In this document: positions 8,170-17,319 of the stretch, one piece after another
Layout: each line of letters opens with the position of its first letter
Numbering within the stretch: the first letter of the stretch is position 1
The notes under the pieces: generated by a model
What the model saw: the letters and a program-made list of their open reading frames with translations, nothing else
What the model was told of the DNA's origin: nothing
Database searches by the model: none
Translations under genes and position numbers: made by a program
Origin: Chitinophaga nivalis
Lineage (GTDB): Bacteria; Bacteroidota; Bacteroidia; Chitinophagales; Chitinophagaceae
Reading direction: 5' to 3'
Length of the DNA: 64,000 nucleotides
NCBI RefSeq assembly: GCF_025989125.1
Contig: NZ_JAPDNR010000001.1
Span: forward strand, 3,640,301 to 3,704,300

Positions 8170-10452
8170 ATGACCCGTACGTACTATCTCGCTGTATCCA
8201 CGTTCCTGATTTTCCTGATAGCCTGCGGGCAATCCCGGCAACCACATGTAGCTAAAGATTCCCTGGCAGTGCAGGGGGATTTTGCCGCTTCGCCCGTATT
8301 GGACGGAGCCACCGCTATCCGCAGCATGAAAACGGACGAAGGTCTGGAAGTGCAGCTGGTAGCGGCAGAACCGCTGGTGGTAGCGCCGGTGGCCCTCACC
8401 TTTGATGAACGCGGCAGAATGTGGGTGGTAGAGATGACCGGCTTCATGCCCGATACCAGCGGCAATGGGGAAGAGGCCCTGGATGGCAAGATTGTGATCC
8501 TGGAAGACACCACCGGCGACGGTATCATGGATAAACGTACGGTATTCCTCGACTCCCTGGTACTGCCCCGCGCCATCTGCCTGATTGGTAACGGCGTACT
8601 GGTAGCCGCCCCGCCTCAACTATGGTTTGTACCCAACGAAAACGACCGCCCCGGTAAAAAAGTACTGGTAGATGATAAGTATGCCGCCGGCGGTAATGTA
8701 GAACACCAGCCCAACGGGTTGCTGCGGGCAATGGATAACTGGATTTACAATGCTAAATCAGACAAACGCTATCGCCTGAACGGCCACCGGTGGATCACGG
8801 AAAGCACCGTATTCCGCGGCCAGTGGGGGATTACCCAGGATAACCAGGGCCGCCTGTTCTATAATAACAATTCCGAAAACCTGCTGGGAGATTATTTCCC
8901 GCCGGGACTCGGTGGTAAAAACCCGCATCAGCAGCCGATTGCCGGATATGATGAACCCATTGTTTCCGACAACCGTGTATATCCGATCCGGCCCAATACC
9001 GGTGTAAACCGCGGCTATGTAAAAGGGGTACTGGATGATAGTTTGCGGCTGATATCCTTTACCGCTGCCTGCGGTCCCCTCATTTACCGCGGCAACCTGT
9101 TGCCTGCCACCTACCACCACAACGCTTTTGTAGCCGAACCGGCCGCCAACCTGATAAAAAGAAACATCCTGTCCGACAGCGGCCAGGTAGTGAAAGGCAT
9201 ACAGGCCTATACGCACCGCGAGTTCCTGGCCAGCACCGATGAGCGTTTCCGCCCCGTGGGATTGTTTACCGGCCCGGATGGCGCCTTATATATTCCGGAT
9301 ATGTACCGGGGCATCCTGCAGCATAAAACTTATCTGACACCTTACCTGAAAGAGGAAATCCGCAAGCGGCAACTCACCTTACCATTGAACTGTGGCCGTA
9401 TTTATCGCATCGTGCCGGCCGGCACTTCTCCTGTTGCCCGGCCGCTGGTATTACAGCCCGATTCTCTGCTGGCATTGTTGTCGCATCCCAACGGGATGTT
9501 GCGGGATAAAGCACAGCAACTGATAGTAGACCGGCATCTCACGGTATTGGTACCTGCGTTGCGGCAGTTGCTCCGTAGCACACAGTATCCGCTGGCGCAA
9601 GGGCATGCCCTCTGGACGCTGGAAGGTTTACAGGCCCTTGCTGTTGCTGATATTACCATGCTGTTACAGGGGCCGGATCAGGCCTTGAAAATACAGGCCC
9701 TGGCTGCGTTGCCCGGTATCCTGAATGCGGGCAACGTAAAAACAATGACAGGGGCGCTGGATACCCTGATCAATAATACCACGCTGGCGCCGGTGGTGGC
9801 CTATCTGTTGCCGGCTGTGGCGAAAGCAGATAAAGCAGCAGCGGCCCGGTTGGAAGCGCAATTGATAAAAACGTATGCCCGTGACCGTTATGTAGCTGCC
9901 GCTATTATCAATGGAGCCGCTAACCGGGAAGCATCACTATTAGAACAACTGAAAGCAGCTAATCCGGATACCACGCTGGCGTTGCGCCGTCAGCTGGAGA
10001 AAGCCCTGACAACGATGGGTAGTCAGGCCGATGCCGCAAAGATGGCCGCATTGCGGCAAAACTATCCCCGGGGGTATCACCTCTTTCAGACGGTATGTCA
10101 AACGTGCCATGGCAAGCAGGGAAATGGTATGGCGGCACTGGCACCGCCGTTGAATGAAAGCGAATGGGTGACGGGCAATAAAAAATTGCTGGCAGCCATT
10201 GTATTATACGGACTAACCGGTCCGGTAACAGTGCATGGAAAAGTGTATCAGGCGCCTGAAATCAATGGCGACATGCCGGGGATTGGCAGCAGTGATGAAT
10301 TCAGTGATGCCGATATTGCGGAGTTGCTGACGTTTTTACGCAGTGCCTGGAAAAATAAAGCGGGTAAAGTAACGGCTGCGGATATACAGCAGGTACGCAA
10401 ACAGTACAATGGCCGGCAAAAGCCTTTCACAGCGGCAGAATTGGGGAATTGA
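8170..10452 (+). CDS. lipoprotein with membrane-bound dehydrogenase-type propeller, HEAT-like region and cytochrome c domain
   Basis: A 760-residue lipoprotein with lipobox LIAC at residues 16-19. Residues 50-420 resemble the PVC-type 'membrane-bound dehydrogenase' propeller (FDERGRMWVVEMTGF, GDGIMDKRTVF, FTGPDGALYIPDMYRG). Residues 430-640 are alpha-helical and HEAT-like. The C-terminal domain has a heme c site CQTCH (about 663) and a plausible Met ligand in INGDMPG. It probably oxidises a sugar or alcohol in the periplasm and passes electrons to the chain; the substrate is unknown. No obvious operon partner is present. Confidence 0.82.
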   Translation: MTRTYYLAVSTFLIFLIACGQSRQPHVAKDSLAVQGDFAASPVLDGATAIRSMKTDEGLEVQLVAAEPLVVAPVALTFDERGRMWVVEMTGFMPDTSGNGEEALDGKIVILEDTTGDGIMDKRTVFLDSLVLPRAICLIGNGVLVAAPPQLWFVPNENDRPGKKVLVDDKYAAGGNVEHQPNGLLRAMDNWIYNAKSDKRYRLNGHRWITESTVFRGQWGITQDNQGRLFYNNNSENLLGDYFPPGLGGKNPHQQPIAGYDEPIVSDNRVYPIRPNTGVNRGYVKGVLDDSLRLISFTAACGPLIYRGNLLPATYHHNAFVAEPAANLIKRNILSDSGQVVKGIQAYTHREFLASTDERFRPVGLFTGPDGALYIPDMYRGILQHKTYLTPYLKEEIRKRQLTLPLNCGRIYRIVPAGTSPVARPLVLQPDSLLALLSHPNGMLRDKAQQLIVDRHLTVLVPALRQLLRSTQYPLAQGHALWTLEGLQALAVADITMLLQGPDQALKIQALAALPGILNAGNVKTMTGALDTLINNTTLAPVVAYLLPAVAKADKAAAARLEAQLIKTYARDRYVAAAIINGAANREASLLEQLKAANPDTTLALRRQLEKALTTMGSQADAAKMAALRQNYPRGYHLFQTVCQTCHGKQGNGMAALAPPLNESEWVTGNKKLLAAIVLYGLTGPVTVHGKVYQAPEINGDMPGIGSSDEFSDADIAELLTFLRSAWKNKAGKVTAADIQQVRKQYNGRQKPFTAAELGN

Positions 10453-10476
10453 TATGGTCGTATTGATAAATCTCCC

Positions 10477-10484
10477 TATCTTTG
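10477..10484 (+). promoter_or_regulatory. promoter -7 element ahead of the glutamate synthase leader
   Basis: TATCTTTG is an exact TAnnTTTG match 255 bp before the glutamate synthase start, so transcription from it would make a long leader. No good -33 TTTG lies 19 bp upstream (ATGG). Confidence 0.45.
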
Positions 10485-10490
10485 CCCAAG

Positions 10491-10660
10491 ACAACATCTA
10501 TTCCTTTAAGTGAGTACGGCAACTAATATATTATTTATGCACAACACACCGCATGTAGCGAAGCGCACGTGCGGTTTCCTGTTGCCATTTTTATCCTGTC
10601 CCAAAGACTTCAACAATTAATCCCGGGCAACTTTTTGTATATAAATCGTTGTACCCGGGG
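10491..10660 (+). promoter_or_regulatory. structured leader, candidate attenuator
   Basis: GGCAAC at 10518-10523 can pair with GTTGCC at 10581-10586, enclosing an ACCGCA/TGCGGT stem (10548-10575) and followed by five T: a terminator shape. A second GGCAAC at 10626-10631 competes for the same GTTGCC, or instead pairs with GTTG at 10648 inside a CCCGGG/CCCGGG stem. A 27-codon ORF (10537-10620) overlaps the first hairpin. No known riboswitch class was recognised. Confidence 0.35.
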
Positions 10661-10738
10661 GGATAACTACTTGTACCAAAGCAGCATGTAGCTCAATCCA
10701 TTTGCATTTTTCCAAAACAATCTTATAAAAACAGTTTT

Positions 10739-12304
10739 ATGAATCATCGGATAGCACGGTGGGCGGTTTACTCTTTATGCCTGTTGCTGGATGTCAGTGT
10801 AGCAGCAAGCCTTTATCGTGGTTATTTAAGCGGTTGGATATTATTACCGGTGGCGGTAGGCCTTTCTGTATTGACACTATACGACCGGCTGCAGGAGAAG
10901 CACGCATTATTGCGTAATTATCCGTTATTAGGGAGGGCGCGTTATTTACTGGAGCAGATCAGACCTGAGATGCGCCAGTACTTTTTCGAATCAGATACCG
11001 ACGGAAGACCTTTCAATCGCCGCCAGCGTGCCGTAGTGTACCAGCGTGCGAAAGACGTAAAACAAACAGTTGCTTTCGGAGCCCTGGATAACATGTATGA
11101 GCCGGGCTATGAATGGGCCGCCCATACAGCGTTTCCTACTAAAGTAAAATCCGAAGCGTTAAGAGTGGATATAGGCAATGAGCAATGCAGCCAGCCATAT
11201 AATGCCAGTGTACTGAACATCAGCGCCATGAGTTATGGTGCGTTAAGTAAAACCGCTATCCTGTCGCTGAATGGTGGTGCACAGATTGGTGGCTTTGCCC
11301 ATAATACAGGAGAAGGGGGTATCAGCCCTTATCACCTGGAAAACGGCGGAGACCTGATCTGGCAGATTGGTACCGGCTACTTTGGTTGCCGCGACGAAGC
11401 CGGCAATTTCTCTGCTACGGTATTTGCAGAAGCAGCGGCCAAACCGGCTGTAAAAATGATTGAGCTGAAACTCAGTCAGGGCGCCAAACCTGGTAAAGGT
11501 GGGGTGTTGCCGGGCGCGAAGAATACACCGGAAATTGCGGCTATCCGTAAGGTAAAGCCGGGCGTAAGTGTATTATCACCTGCTGCCCATACAGCATTCT
11601 CCAATGAATATGAGATGCTGGCTTTCTTACAACAGCTGCGTAATTTATCCGGCGGTAAACCGGTGGGCTTTAAGCTGTGTGTAGGCCGTGCAGAAGAATT
11701 TGAGCGGATTTGTATCGCCATGGAAAATACAGGTATTTATCCCGATTTCATCACGGTAGATGGTGCGGAAGGTGGTACCGGGGCGGCACCGCTGGAGTTT
11801 ACAGACTCTATTGGTATGCCTTTGTACGACGCACTGGCTTTTGTCAACAACACCCTGAAAGCACATAAACTGAAAGAACATGTACGTATCCTGGCCAGTG
11901 GTAAAATCATCACCGGTTTCGATATCATGCGCGTACTGGCTTTAGGGGCTGATGCCTGCTACAGTGCAAGAGGTATGATGCTGGCATTGGGTTGCATCCA
12001 GGCATTGCAATGCGACAGTGGCAACTGCCCGGTAGGTGTTGCTACCCAGGATCCTGCTTTATACCAGGGGGTTAATGTAGCTGACAAACGGGTGCGTGTG
12101 GCCAATTTCCACCGCAATACCATTTATGCGTTGTCCGAACTGATGGGCGCCTGCGGCTTCGCAGCAGCAGATAAAATCAGCCCTGCGGCCCTTTACAGAA
12201 GGGTAACGAGAACGGACGTACGCTCTTTTGCAGAAATCTATGCGCCGGATGACAGACGCGCAGCAGGTGCTTCGCTCTATCCGGGGCAATCTATTAACAA
12301 CTGA
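10739..12304 (+). CDS. FMN-binding glutamate synthase family protein
   Basis: A 521-residue protein of the glutamate-synthase central/FMN domain family. One or two N-terminal membrane segments (residues 8-50) are followed by a GltB-type TIM barrel: ISAMSYGALSKTAI (about 160), GEGGISPYH (about 193), and the FMN-phosphate region TVDGAEGGTGAAP (about 340). The Cys cluster CIQALQCDSGNCPVG (about 420-435) fits a 3Fe-4S site. No amidotransferase domain is present, so it is not a full GOGAT large subunit; related stand-alone proteins have unclear physiological substrates. It is followed closely by the GreA-like gene and preceded by a long structured leader. Confidence 0.88.
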   Translation: MNHRIARWAVYSLCLLLDVSVAASLYRGYLSGWILLPVAVGLSVLTLYDRLQEKHALLRNYPLLGRARYLLEQIRPEMRQYFFESDTDGRPFNRRQRAVVYQRAKDVKQTVAFGALDNMYEPGYEWAAHTAFPTKVKSEALRVDIGNEQCSQPYNASVLNISAMSYGALSKTAILSLNGGAQIGGFAHNTGEGGISPYHLENGGDLIWQIGTGYFGCRDEAGNFSATVFAEAAAKPAVKMIELKLSQGAKPGKGGVLPGAKNTPEIAAIRKVKPGVSVLSPAAHTAFSNEYEMLAFLQQLRNLSGGKPVGFKLCVGRAEEFERICIAMENTGIYPDFITVDGAEGGTGAAPLEFTDSIGMPLYDALAFVNNTLKAHKLKEHVRILASGKIITGFDIMRVLALGADACYSARGMMLALGCIQALQCDSGNCPVGVATQDPALYQGVNVADKRVRVANFHRNTIYALSELMGACGFAAADKISPAALYRRVTRTDVRSFAEIYAPDDRRAAGASLYPGQSINN

Positions 12305-12320
12305 TAAAACCCGGGTCATC

Positions 12321-12689
12321 ATGAAAAAGAAACACATTATTGTATCTCAACATGATTATGACATCTTAAAAACACTTTGTTATCAGACAGCTGGTACGGA
12401 CAAACTGAAAGAAGAGCTGAACAAAGCTGTGATCAGAAAAACGAAGGTACCGGAAGATGTGGTACAGGTGAATTCTACGCTGGAGTTCAAAGATGAACGC
12501 AGCGGCGCCGTAAGACAAGTACAGCTGGTATTGCCGGCGGCCAGCAATATACAACAGGGCAAACTATCGATCCTGTCGCCTATAGGCACTGCCTTGCTGG
12601 GTTACAGCACGGGCGATACGATCGATTGGGAAGTGCCGGCAGGCAAAACCCAGTTGCACATTCTGCGGGTAATGAATACCGCTGTTTAA
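12321..12689 (+). CDS. GreA/GreB-family (Rnk-like) transcription elongation factor
   Basis: A 122-residue protein starting at ATG 12321 (MKKKHIIVSQHDYDIL), 17 bp after the glutamate synthase stop. Longer in-frame starts would overlap that gene. The C-terminal half matches the GreA/GreB FKBP-like domain: ARG-free VNSTLEFKDE, then VQLVLPAAS, LSILSPIGTALLGYSTGD and IDWEVPAGKTQLHILRV. The N-terminal portion is too short for the GreA coiled coil, so it resembles Rnk, which binds RNA polymerase without cleavage stimulation. Role inferred from the family. Confidence 0.8.
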   Translation: MKKKHIIVSQHDYDILKTLCYQTAGTDKLKEELNKAVIRKTKVPEDVVQVNSTLEFKDERSGAVRQVQLVLPAASNIQQGKLSILSPIGTALLGYSTGDTIDWEVPAGKTQLHILRVMNTAV

Positions 12690-12747
12690 AAAATAATTCA
12701 AAGAGGCTATTAGTGTTAGCAGATCAAATATGTATCAATAGCAAAAA

Positions 12748-12773
12748 AAGCCCCGGCGTCTGCCGGGGCTTGT
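12748..12773. terminator. terminator between the GreA-like gene and the DUF192 gene
   Basis: AGCCCCGGC pairs with GCCGGGGCT around GTCT, preceded by seven A. T's follow mainly on the minus strand, so it best serves the DUF192 gene, though it may also act on plus transcripts. Confidence 0.65.
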
Positions 12774-12795
12774 CATTTATAGTAAGGTCAGTAAG

Positions 12796-13335
12796 CTATT
12801 GATAAGCAATTTTGTCGCCATAGCTGATGTGGTATTTGTCGCAGAAGCCACCGTTTACTTCCAGTACATACTTCGCCTTCTTGTAGGAGGGAAGGCCCTG
12901 TTCGGATAAAGGAGTGGCATATTTCTGTACCGATACAATTTCCATTTTATCATCTATGTAGATAATATCCAGGGAGATGTAGGTGTTTTTCATCCAGAAA
13001 GATCTTTCTTCCATATCCGGAAAAATAAACAGCATCCCTTGTTCATCGGTCATAGACTTGCGGTACATCAGTCCATCTTCCCGTTGCTGGTCGGTTTGCG
13101 CCAGCTGGATATCAATTTTACGCAGCGTATCCGTACCGGATTTGGCAATAAATACCAGGCTGGCTTCTTTTTTAAAAGCGTTCCCATTGGAGGTAGCCGT
13201 GGTTTGTTCCGTAGACTCCACACTACCTGCGGCCGGCGTTGTAGTGGTGCCGGCATCGCTGTTGTTACCCTGGTTACCCTGACAACCGGCAATGGAAATG
13301 CCGACCATCAGTATACATTTAAGATGTAATTGCAT
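12796..13335 (-). CDS. DUF192 lipoprotein
   Basis: A 179-residue lipoprotein: signal peptide with lipobox IAGC (residues 15-18), then a low-complexity linker rich in G, N, T and S (20-55). The DUF192 domain occupies about 65-175 and shows the usual signatures QREDGLMYR, GMLFIFPD, FWMKNTYISLDIIYID and VLEVNGGF. The family has no established biochemical role. It lies 12 bp after mqnE on the same strand and is probably co-transcribed with it. Confidence 0.88.
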   Translation of the reverse strand: MQLHLKCILMVGISIAGCQGNQGNNSDAGTTTTPAAGSVESTEQTTATSNGNAFKKEASLVFIAKSGTDTLRKIDIQLAQTDQQREDGLMYRKSMTDEQGMLFIFPDMEERSFWMKNTYISLDIIYIDDKMEIVSVQKYATPLSEQGLPSYKKAKYVLEVNGGFCDKYHISYGDKIAYQ

Positions 13336-13347
13336 ATGATATCCGTA

Positions 13348-14529
13348 CTATTTTGTCAGCAGTTCTTCTTCCGAAAAAGCAACATCAGAATAATCCTTTA
13401 TTTCATTGTACACCGTATCTCTCTCTACCGGTTTTCTACCTGCCTGTTTGATGAGCATGGCTAACTGCGCTGTGCTCATGGAAGGTGTCTGCTCTTCAGA
13501 GCCGGCCATAGAGTATATTTTGGTGGTATCATCGATGGTACCATCCAGGTCGTTGACGCCAAAGGAGAGCGTGAGTTGTGCTGTGTTTCTTCCCAGCATC
13601 GGCCAGTAGGCTTTCAGGTGCGGGAAGTTATCCATGTACAATCTGGCGATGGAATACAACCGGAGATCTTCCACGATGGAGCTTTCCGGAATATCCGACA
13701 TATCATTGCCTTTATTCCTGAACTTCAGCGGGATGAAGGTATTGAAACCACCGGTTTCGTCCTGAAGCTGGCGGAGACGTTCCATGTGATCGATGCGGTG
13801 TGCAAAGGTTTCGATATGACCGTACAACATGGTCGCATTGGTATGCATGCCCAGCTTATGTGCGGCTTTGTGAATGCCTAACCAGCCATCTGCATCTACT
13901 TTATCATGACAGATTTTTGCACGTACATCCGGATGGAAGATTTCCGCACCGCCGCCTGGCATGGACTGGAGACCCGCTTCGTTGAGGATGCGCATCCCTT
14001 CGTCTACACTTACTTTGGCTTTGCGGAACATGTAATCCAGTTCCACGGCGGTAAATCCTTTCACATGCAAATCCGGCCTGTGTGCCCTGATTTGTTTGAT
14101 CAGCTCTACAAAGAAATCGAGCTGCATTTTCGGGTGTACACCTCCTACGATATGTACTTCGGTAACCGGTTGGTTATCGTATTTTTTTACGATGTCCATC
14201 ATCTGATCGATGCTGAGTTCCCAGCCGTCTTCCCGGTTTTTGTACAAGCGGGAGTAGGAGCAGAAGTGACAGGTAAAAATACAAACGTTGGTAGGCTCTA
14301 TATGGAAGTTACGATTGAAATAAGTTTTATCGCCATGCATCCGTTCGCGGACATGGTTGGCTAAAGCCCCTACAAAACCGATATCACCTTTCTCGAATAA
14401 GGTCAGCCCTTCGTCGGGCGTAATTCTTTCCTGTTGGAGGATTTTTTCTGCAATGCGCCTCAGCGATGCATCCAATGCAGGTTGCTGAAGAAGCGTCTGA
14501 ACAGCCGGATAATCTTTTCTCGTCGTCAT
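13348..14529 (-). CDS. mqnE: aminofutalosine synthase MqnE (radical SAM)
   Basis: A 393-residue cytoplasmic radical-SAM enzyme of the futalosine route to menaquinone. It adds the adenosyl radical to 3-[(1-carboxyvinyl)oxy]benzoate to give aminofutalosine. The CX3CX2C cluster motif is CIFTCHFCSY (about residue 80). HIVGGVHPK (about 125) and SMPGGGAEIF (about 195) are typical of MqnE rather than MqnC. Its start overlaps the stop of the upstream protease gene by 4 bp (ATGA), suggesting translational coupling. Other mqn genes are not in the window, as is common for this scattered pathway. Confidence 0.92.
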   Translation of the reverse strand: MTTRKDYPAVQTLLQQPALDASLRRIAEKILQQERITPDEGLTLFEKGDIGFVGALANHVRERMHGDKTYFNRNFHIEPTNVCIFTCHFCSYSRLYKNREDGWELSIDQMMDIVKKYDNQPVTEVHIVGGVHPKMQLDFFVELIKQIRAHRPDLHVKGFTAVELDYMFRKAKVSVDEGMRILNEAGLQSMPGGGAEIFHPDVRAKICHDKVDADGWLGIHKAAHKLGMHTNATMLYGHIETFAHRIDHMERLRQLQDETGGFNTFIPLKFRNKGNDMSDIPESSIVEDLRLYSIARLYMDNFPHLKAYWPMLGRNTAQLTLSFGVNDLDGTIDDTTKIYSMAGSEEQTPSMSTAQLAMLIKQAGRKPVERDTVYNEIKDYSDVAFSEEELLTK

Positions 14530-16667
14530 CTTACTTTCATTAATTTGATGGTGTTGGCCCTGTTCCTGTAAATTAATTTTACAAAATAAACACCATTTGG
14601 CTCATTTACCAAATTAAAGGTCATGCGGTTGCTGCTATTGATGGATGCCGGGGGCTGACTGGCAATCAGTTGTCCGGTGCTGTTGTAAAGAGATACTTGT
14701 AACAGGTCTGCCGGGATGTCAAAAAAGGTCACCCATACCAGTCCATCTGTCGGGTTGGGGGTGACTAATACCTCCGCTTCCCGGAGTAGCGGGTTGATCA
14801 TCTTCCCCACAATATTTATATTATCTATATAAATATTATTTTCTGAATTTGAAATGTTTCTGAACGCTACTTGAAATTTTCCTTTATGTATAGCGGCGGT
14901 CAAATCCACCGAGTCCCGGCGCCATTCTCTGGCTGTTGGTACGAACTCGGTCGTCAGCGGATCCGGATGGGTAATCAGGTTAGGCCCCCATTTGCGATAG
15001 ACCATTTTACCGGTTTGCCGGCAGTCGGTGGTCACTAATATCTGTAAGGTATCCCAGGCATTGCCGATATCCCGCGGATCGGAATACACGGCTGCCGCCA
15101 CATCAAAAAACAGGAATACCGAATCATATCCCTGTGGATTGATCACCGGCGTAAGCAGGTCATCGGTCTGGTCGTTGACGTTATATCCGAGGTTACGCAC
15201 CAGTGCAGAAGCGTGACTGTTGTGGCCTACTTCCCGGTTGCGTTCCCAGGTGAAGCTCCGGTCGGGATTATACAAATCCCATCCCGGCGGCGGAAAACTA
15301 TCGGCTTCAAATCCTTCTGCAAAAGGCAATTTAGCCTCCGCATCATAATGGAAGCGGGTACTGGCCGAGTCATTGGCCACATTACCATCTGTGGTACCGT
15401 TGGGCGACTGCGTATAGGCTTTGAGGTGATAGCTGCCAATAGGGATGTTGCTGACCGGTAAGGTAACCGTTGTGGAGGTTAAAGGAGCCAGTTGGCCGGT
15501 CCAGCGATAGGTGACCAGCGGGCCGTTATTGAGCCTATAATAGATATCTGTACGGGTAAGGGGCTGGCTGCCTTTATTGCGGAGGGTGACTACCGGTTGG
15601 ATGGCGGGGCCACATACTTTGCCTGTTGGCGCTGTAACCGCCATTAGTGCGGCATCTGCCGGGTATTGCTGTACAGGGGTACAGCCATCGGAGGTCATCA
15701 GCGAGGCCACGGTGTTTTCCAGCACATACCGCATCCGGTCTACCTGACCGGCGGTAAAGAGGTGCATGCAGCGGTCGTCGCTGTAATCCATGTAGTTCAT
15801 GAACATGATACCGGGCGCCTTGTTGGTGCAATTATCCAGCTTCGGGAAAGTCGGACAGCCGAAACTATTATCGCCCTGTAACGGGGTATCGGCAATGCCG
15901 TCGTCATCGGTGCAGCCACCGCTGTCATCTGCCCAGATATGTTTTAAGCCAAAGAAGTGACCGATTTCATGGGTGGTGGTGCGGCCGAGGTTATAGGTGC
16001 CTCCCACGCTGCCCGTGGTACCAAAGCCAGTATACTGTACCACTACGCCTTCCTGTTCCTGCGGATAGCCATTGCCGGGAGGAGCAGCTACGCCCAGGAA
16101 ATTGCCGGATAACCGGGTCACCCAGATATTCAGGTAGCGGTGGGTATCCCAGGCATCGGAGCCGCCGGTGCTGTTATATTTTACATCCGGGCTGCCGTTG
16201 GAGATGGAGAAGCTTTTGCCGGTGGCCGTTTTCACTTTTACAATACCGTTGGTGGGTTCATTATCGGGGGTGCGCTGCGCCAGGCAAAAATTGATACGGG
16301 TATTACCGATGAGGGATTGCCATACGGCAGGTACCTGGCTGATATCTGTATTCGCAGCATTATAGTCCTGGTTGAGCACTGCCAGCTGCGACAGGATCTG
16401 GGCATGGGTAACGGCGCTGGTATCGTCCAGTACCACATGCACCACCACGGGGATGGTCACCTGCCGGGGCAGGGCTTCTATCTGTGCCCGCAGCCGCTGG
16501 CGTTGCTGGCCCTGTATCATATTGTGTTCATGGCCGGCAATCAGTTGCTGCAGTTGTGGGTGTGCTTTGATTTGTTGCTGCAGGGCAACAGCAGTGCCGC
16601 ATTTTCGTTGGGCAGTTACCGTTAGGCAGCAGCAAATGGTAAAAAGGATAGTGATAGCGGTACGCAA
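14526..16667 (-). CDS. secreted M43-type zinc metalloprotease with type IX sorting tail
   Basis: A 713-residue secreted protein. It has a signal peptide (ITILFTICCCLTVTAQ) and a propeptide-like region to about residue 90. The metzincin domain has HEIGHFFGLKH (about 240, HExxHxxGxxH) and a Met-turn MNYMDYSDDRCMHLF (about 296-310), as in M43 cytophagalysins. A central beta-sandwich (about 335-440) and a jelly-roll region (about 455-635) follow. The C-terminal ~80 residues form a type IX secretion sorting domain (TPNPTDG ... NGVYFVKLIY ... IKLMKVR). The preceding linker carries a pro-X-rich motif. It is probably a surface or secreted protease. Its overlap with mqnE is odd functionally. Confidence 0.88.
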   Translation of the reverse strand: MRTAITILFTICCCLTVTAQRKCGTAVALQQQIKAHPQLQQLIAGHEHNMIQGQQRQRLRAQIEALPRQVTIPVVVHVVLDDTSAVTHAQILSQLAVLNQDYNAANTDISQVPAVWQSLIGNTRINFCLAQRTPDNEPTNGIVKVKTATGKSFSISNGSPDVKYNSTGGSDAWDTHRYLNIWVTRLSGNFLGVAAPPGNGYPQEQEGVVVQYTGFGTTGSVGGTYNLGRTTTHEIGHFFGLKHIWADDSGGCTDDDGIADTPLQGDNSFGCPTFPKLDNCTNKAPGIMFMNYMDYSDDRCMHLFTAGQVDRMRYVLENTVASLMTSDGCTPVQQYPADAALMAVTAPTGKVCGPAIQPVVTLRNKGSQPLTRTDIYYRLNNGPLVTYRWTGQLAPLTSTTVTLPVSNIPIGSYHLKAYTQSPNGTTDGNVANDSASTRFHYDAEAKLPFAEGFEADSFPPPGWDLYNPDRSFTWERNREVGHNSHASALVRNLGYNVNDQTDDLLTPVINPQGYDSVFLFFDVAAAVYSDPRDIGNAWDTLQILVTTDCRQTGKMVYRKWGPNLITHPDPLTTEFVPTAREWRRDSVDLTAAIHKGKFQVAFRNISNSENNIYIDNINIVGKMINPLLREAEVLVTPNPTDGLVWVTFFDIPADLLQVSLYNSTGQLIASQPPASINSSNRMTFNLVNEPNGVYFVKLIYRNRANTIKLMKVR

Positions 16668-16823
16668 GCAAATAAAGTTTGATGTGGATCAGATGATGTC
16701 GATAAACAGGTATGTAAGATACATTGCAGGCGTGAAAATATGATCAGGGGATCACTTTTTATGATACCTGTATGATAAGGTTGCCGGATTAACAGCCGGA
16801 GAGGAGGGGTTGCTCATAAAACA

Positions 16824-16867
16824 GCGGCTTACCAGCAAAAGGAAGATTTCCTTTGGTGGTAAGCCGC
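16824..16867 (-). terminator. terminator of trxA
   Basis: A near-perfect 20-bp stem (GCGGCTTACCA... with its complement) and a 3-base loop lies just after the trxA stop. On the minus strand it is followed by TGTTTTAT. Confidence 0.7.
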
Positions 16868-16890
16868 CAATATTTGTAGTGTGACTGCTA

Positions 16891-17208
16891 TTATAAGTTA
16901 GCCTGGATTTTCTTTTCCAGTACTGATTTAGGTACTGCACCTATTTGTTTGTCTACTACCTTGCCATCTTTGATAAAGAGGATAGCCGGGATGCTGGTGA
17001 TACCATAATCAACAGACACCTGTGGGTTGTGATCCACATTTACTTTACCGATGTTTACCTGACCTGCGTAATCTTTAGACAGTTCTTCGATTACTGGTCC
17101 GATTGCACGACAAGGACCACACCATTCTGCCCAAAAGTCAATAACAGATAATTTATCGGAATTCAGTACTTCTGTTTGGAAGTTTGCGTCAGTGAATTCT
17201 AAAGCCAT
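16891..17208 (-). CDS. trxA: thioredoxin
   Basis: A 105-residue cytoplasmic thioredoxin with the active site WAEWCGPCRAIGPV (Cys31/Cys34) and the cis-Pro loop TSIPAIL (about 76), the normal length and layout for TrxA. It reduces protein disulfides using thioredoxin reductase. It is a single gene 111 bp downstream of dnaE on the same strand, with its own strong terminator. Confidence 0.96.
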   Translation of the reverse strand: MALEFTDANFQTEVLNSDKLSVIDFWAEWCGPCRAIGPVIEELSKDYAGQVNIGKVNVDHNPQVSVDYGITSIPAILFIKDGKVVDKQIGAVPKSVLEKKIQANL

Positions 17209-17319
17209 ATGATATTGTAATTTAAAATGTTAAACGTTATTAATGATTGTTTTTGATTCGTTCTTGTGATTGATAGATCAAAATTTGAACCTGATGCAAA
17301 TTACTGCTTTTTTGGCATC

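Noticed and set aside
10491..10596. Signal recognition particle or 6S RNA at the glutamate synthase leader
   Set aside because: The conserved GGAAG/AGCAGC apical loop of SRP RNA is absent and no 6S-like open-promoter bulge is evident.
12228..12320. N-terminal extension of the GreA-like gene
   Set aside because: Overlaps the glutamate synthase 3' end in another frame; conserved sequence begins at 12321.
16752..16940. 62-codon minus ORF overlapping the trxA end
   Set aside because: Runs through the trxA terminator stem and overlaps trxA in another frame.
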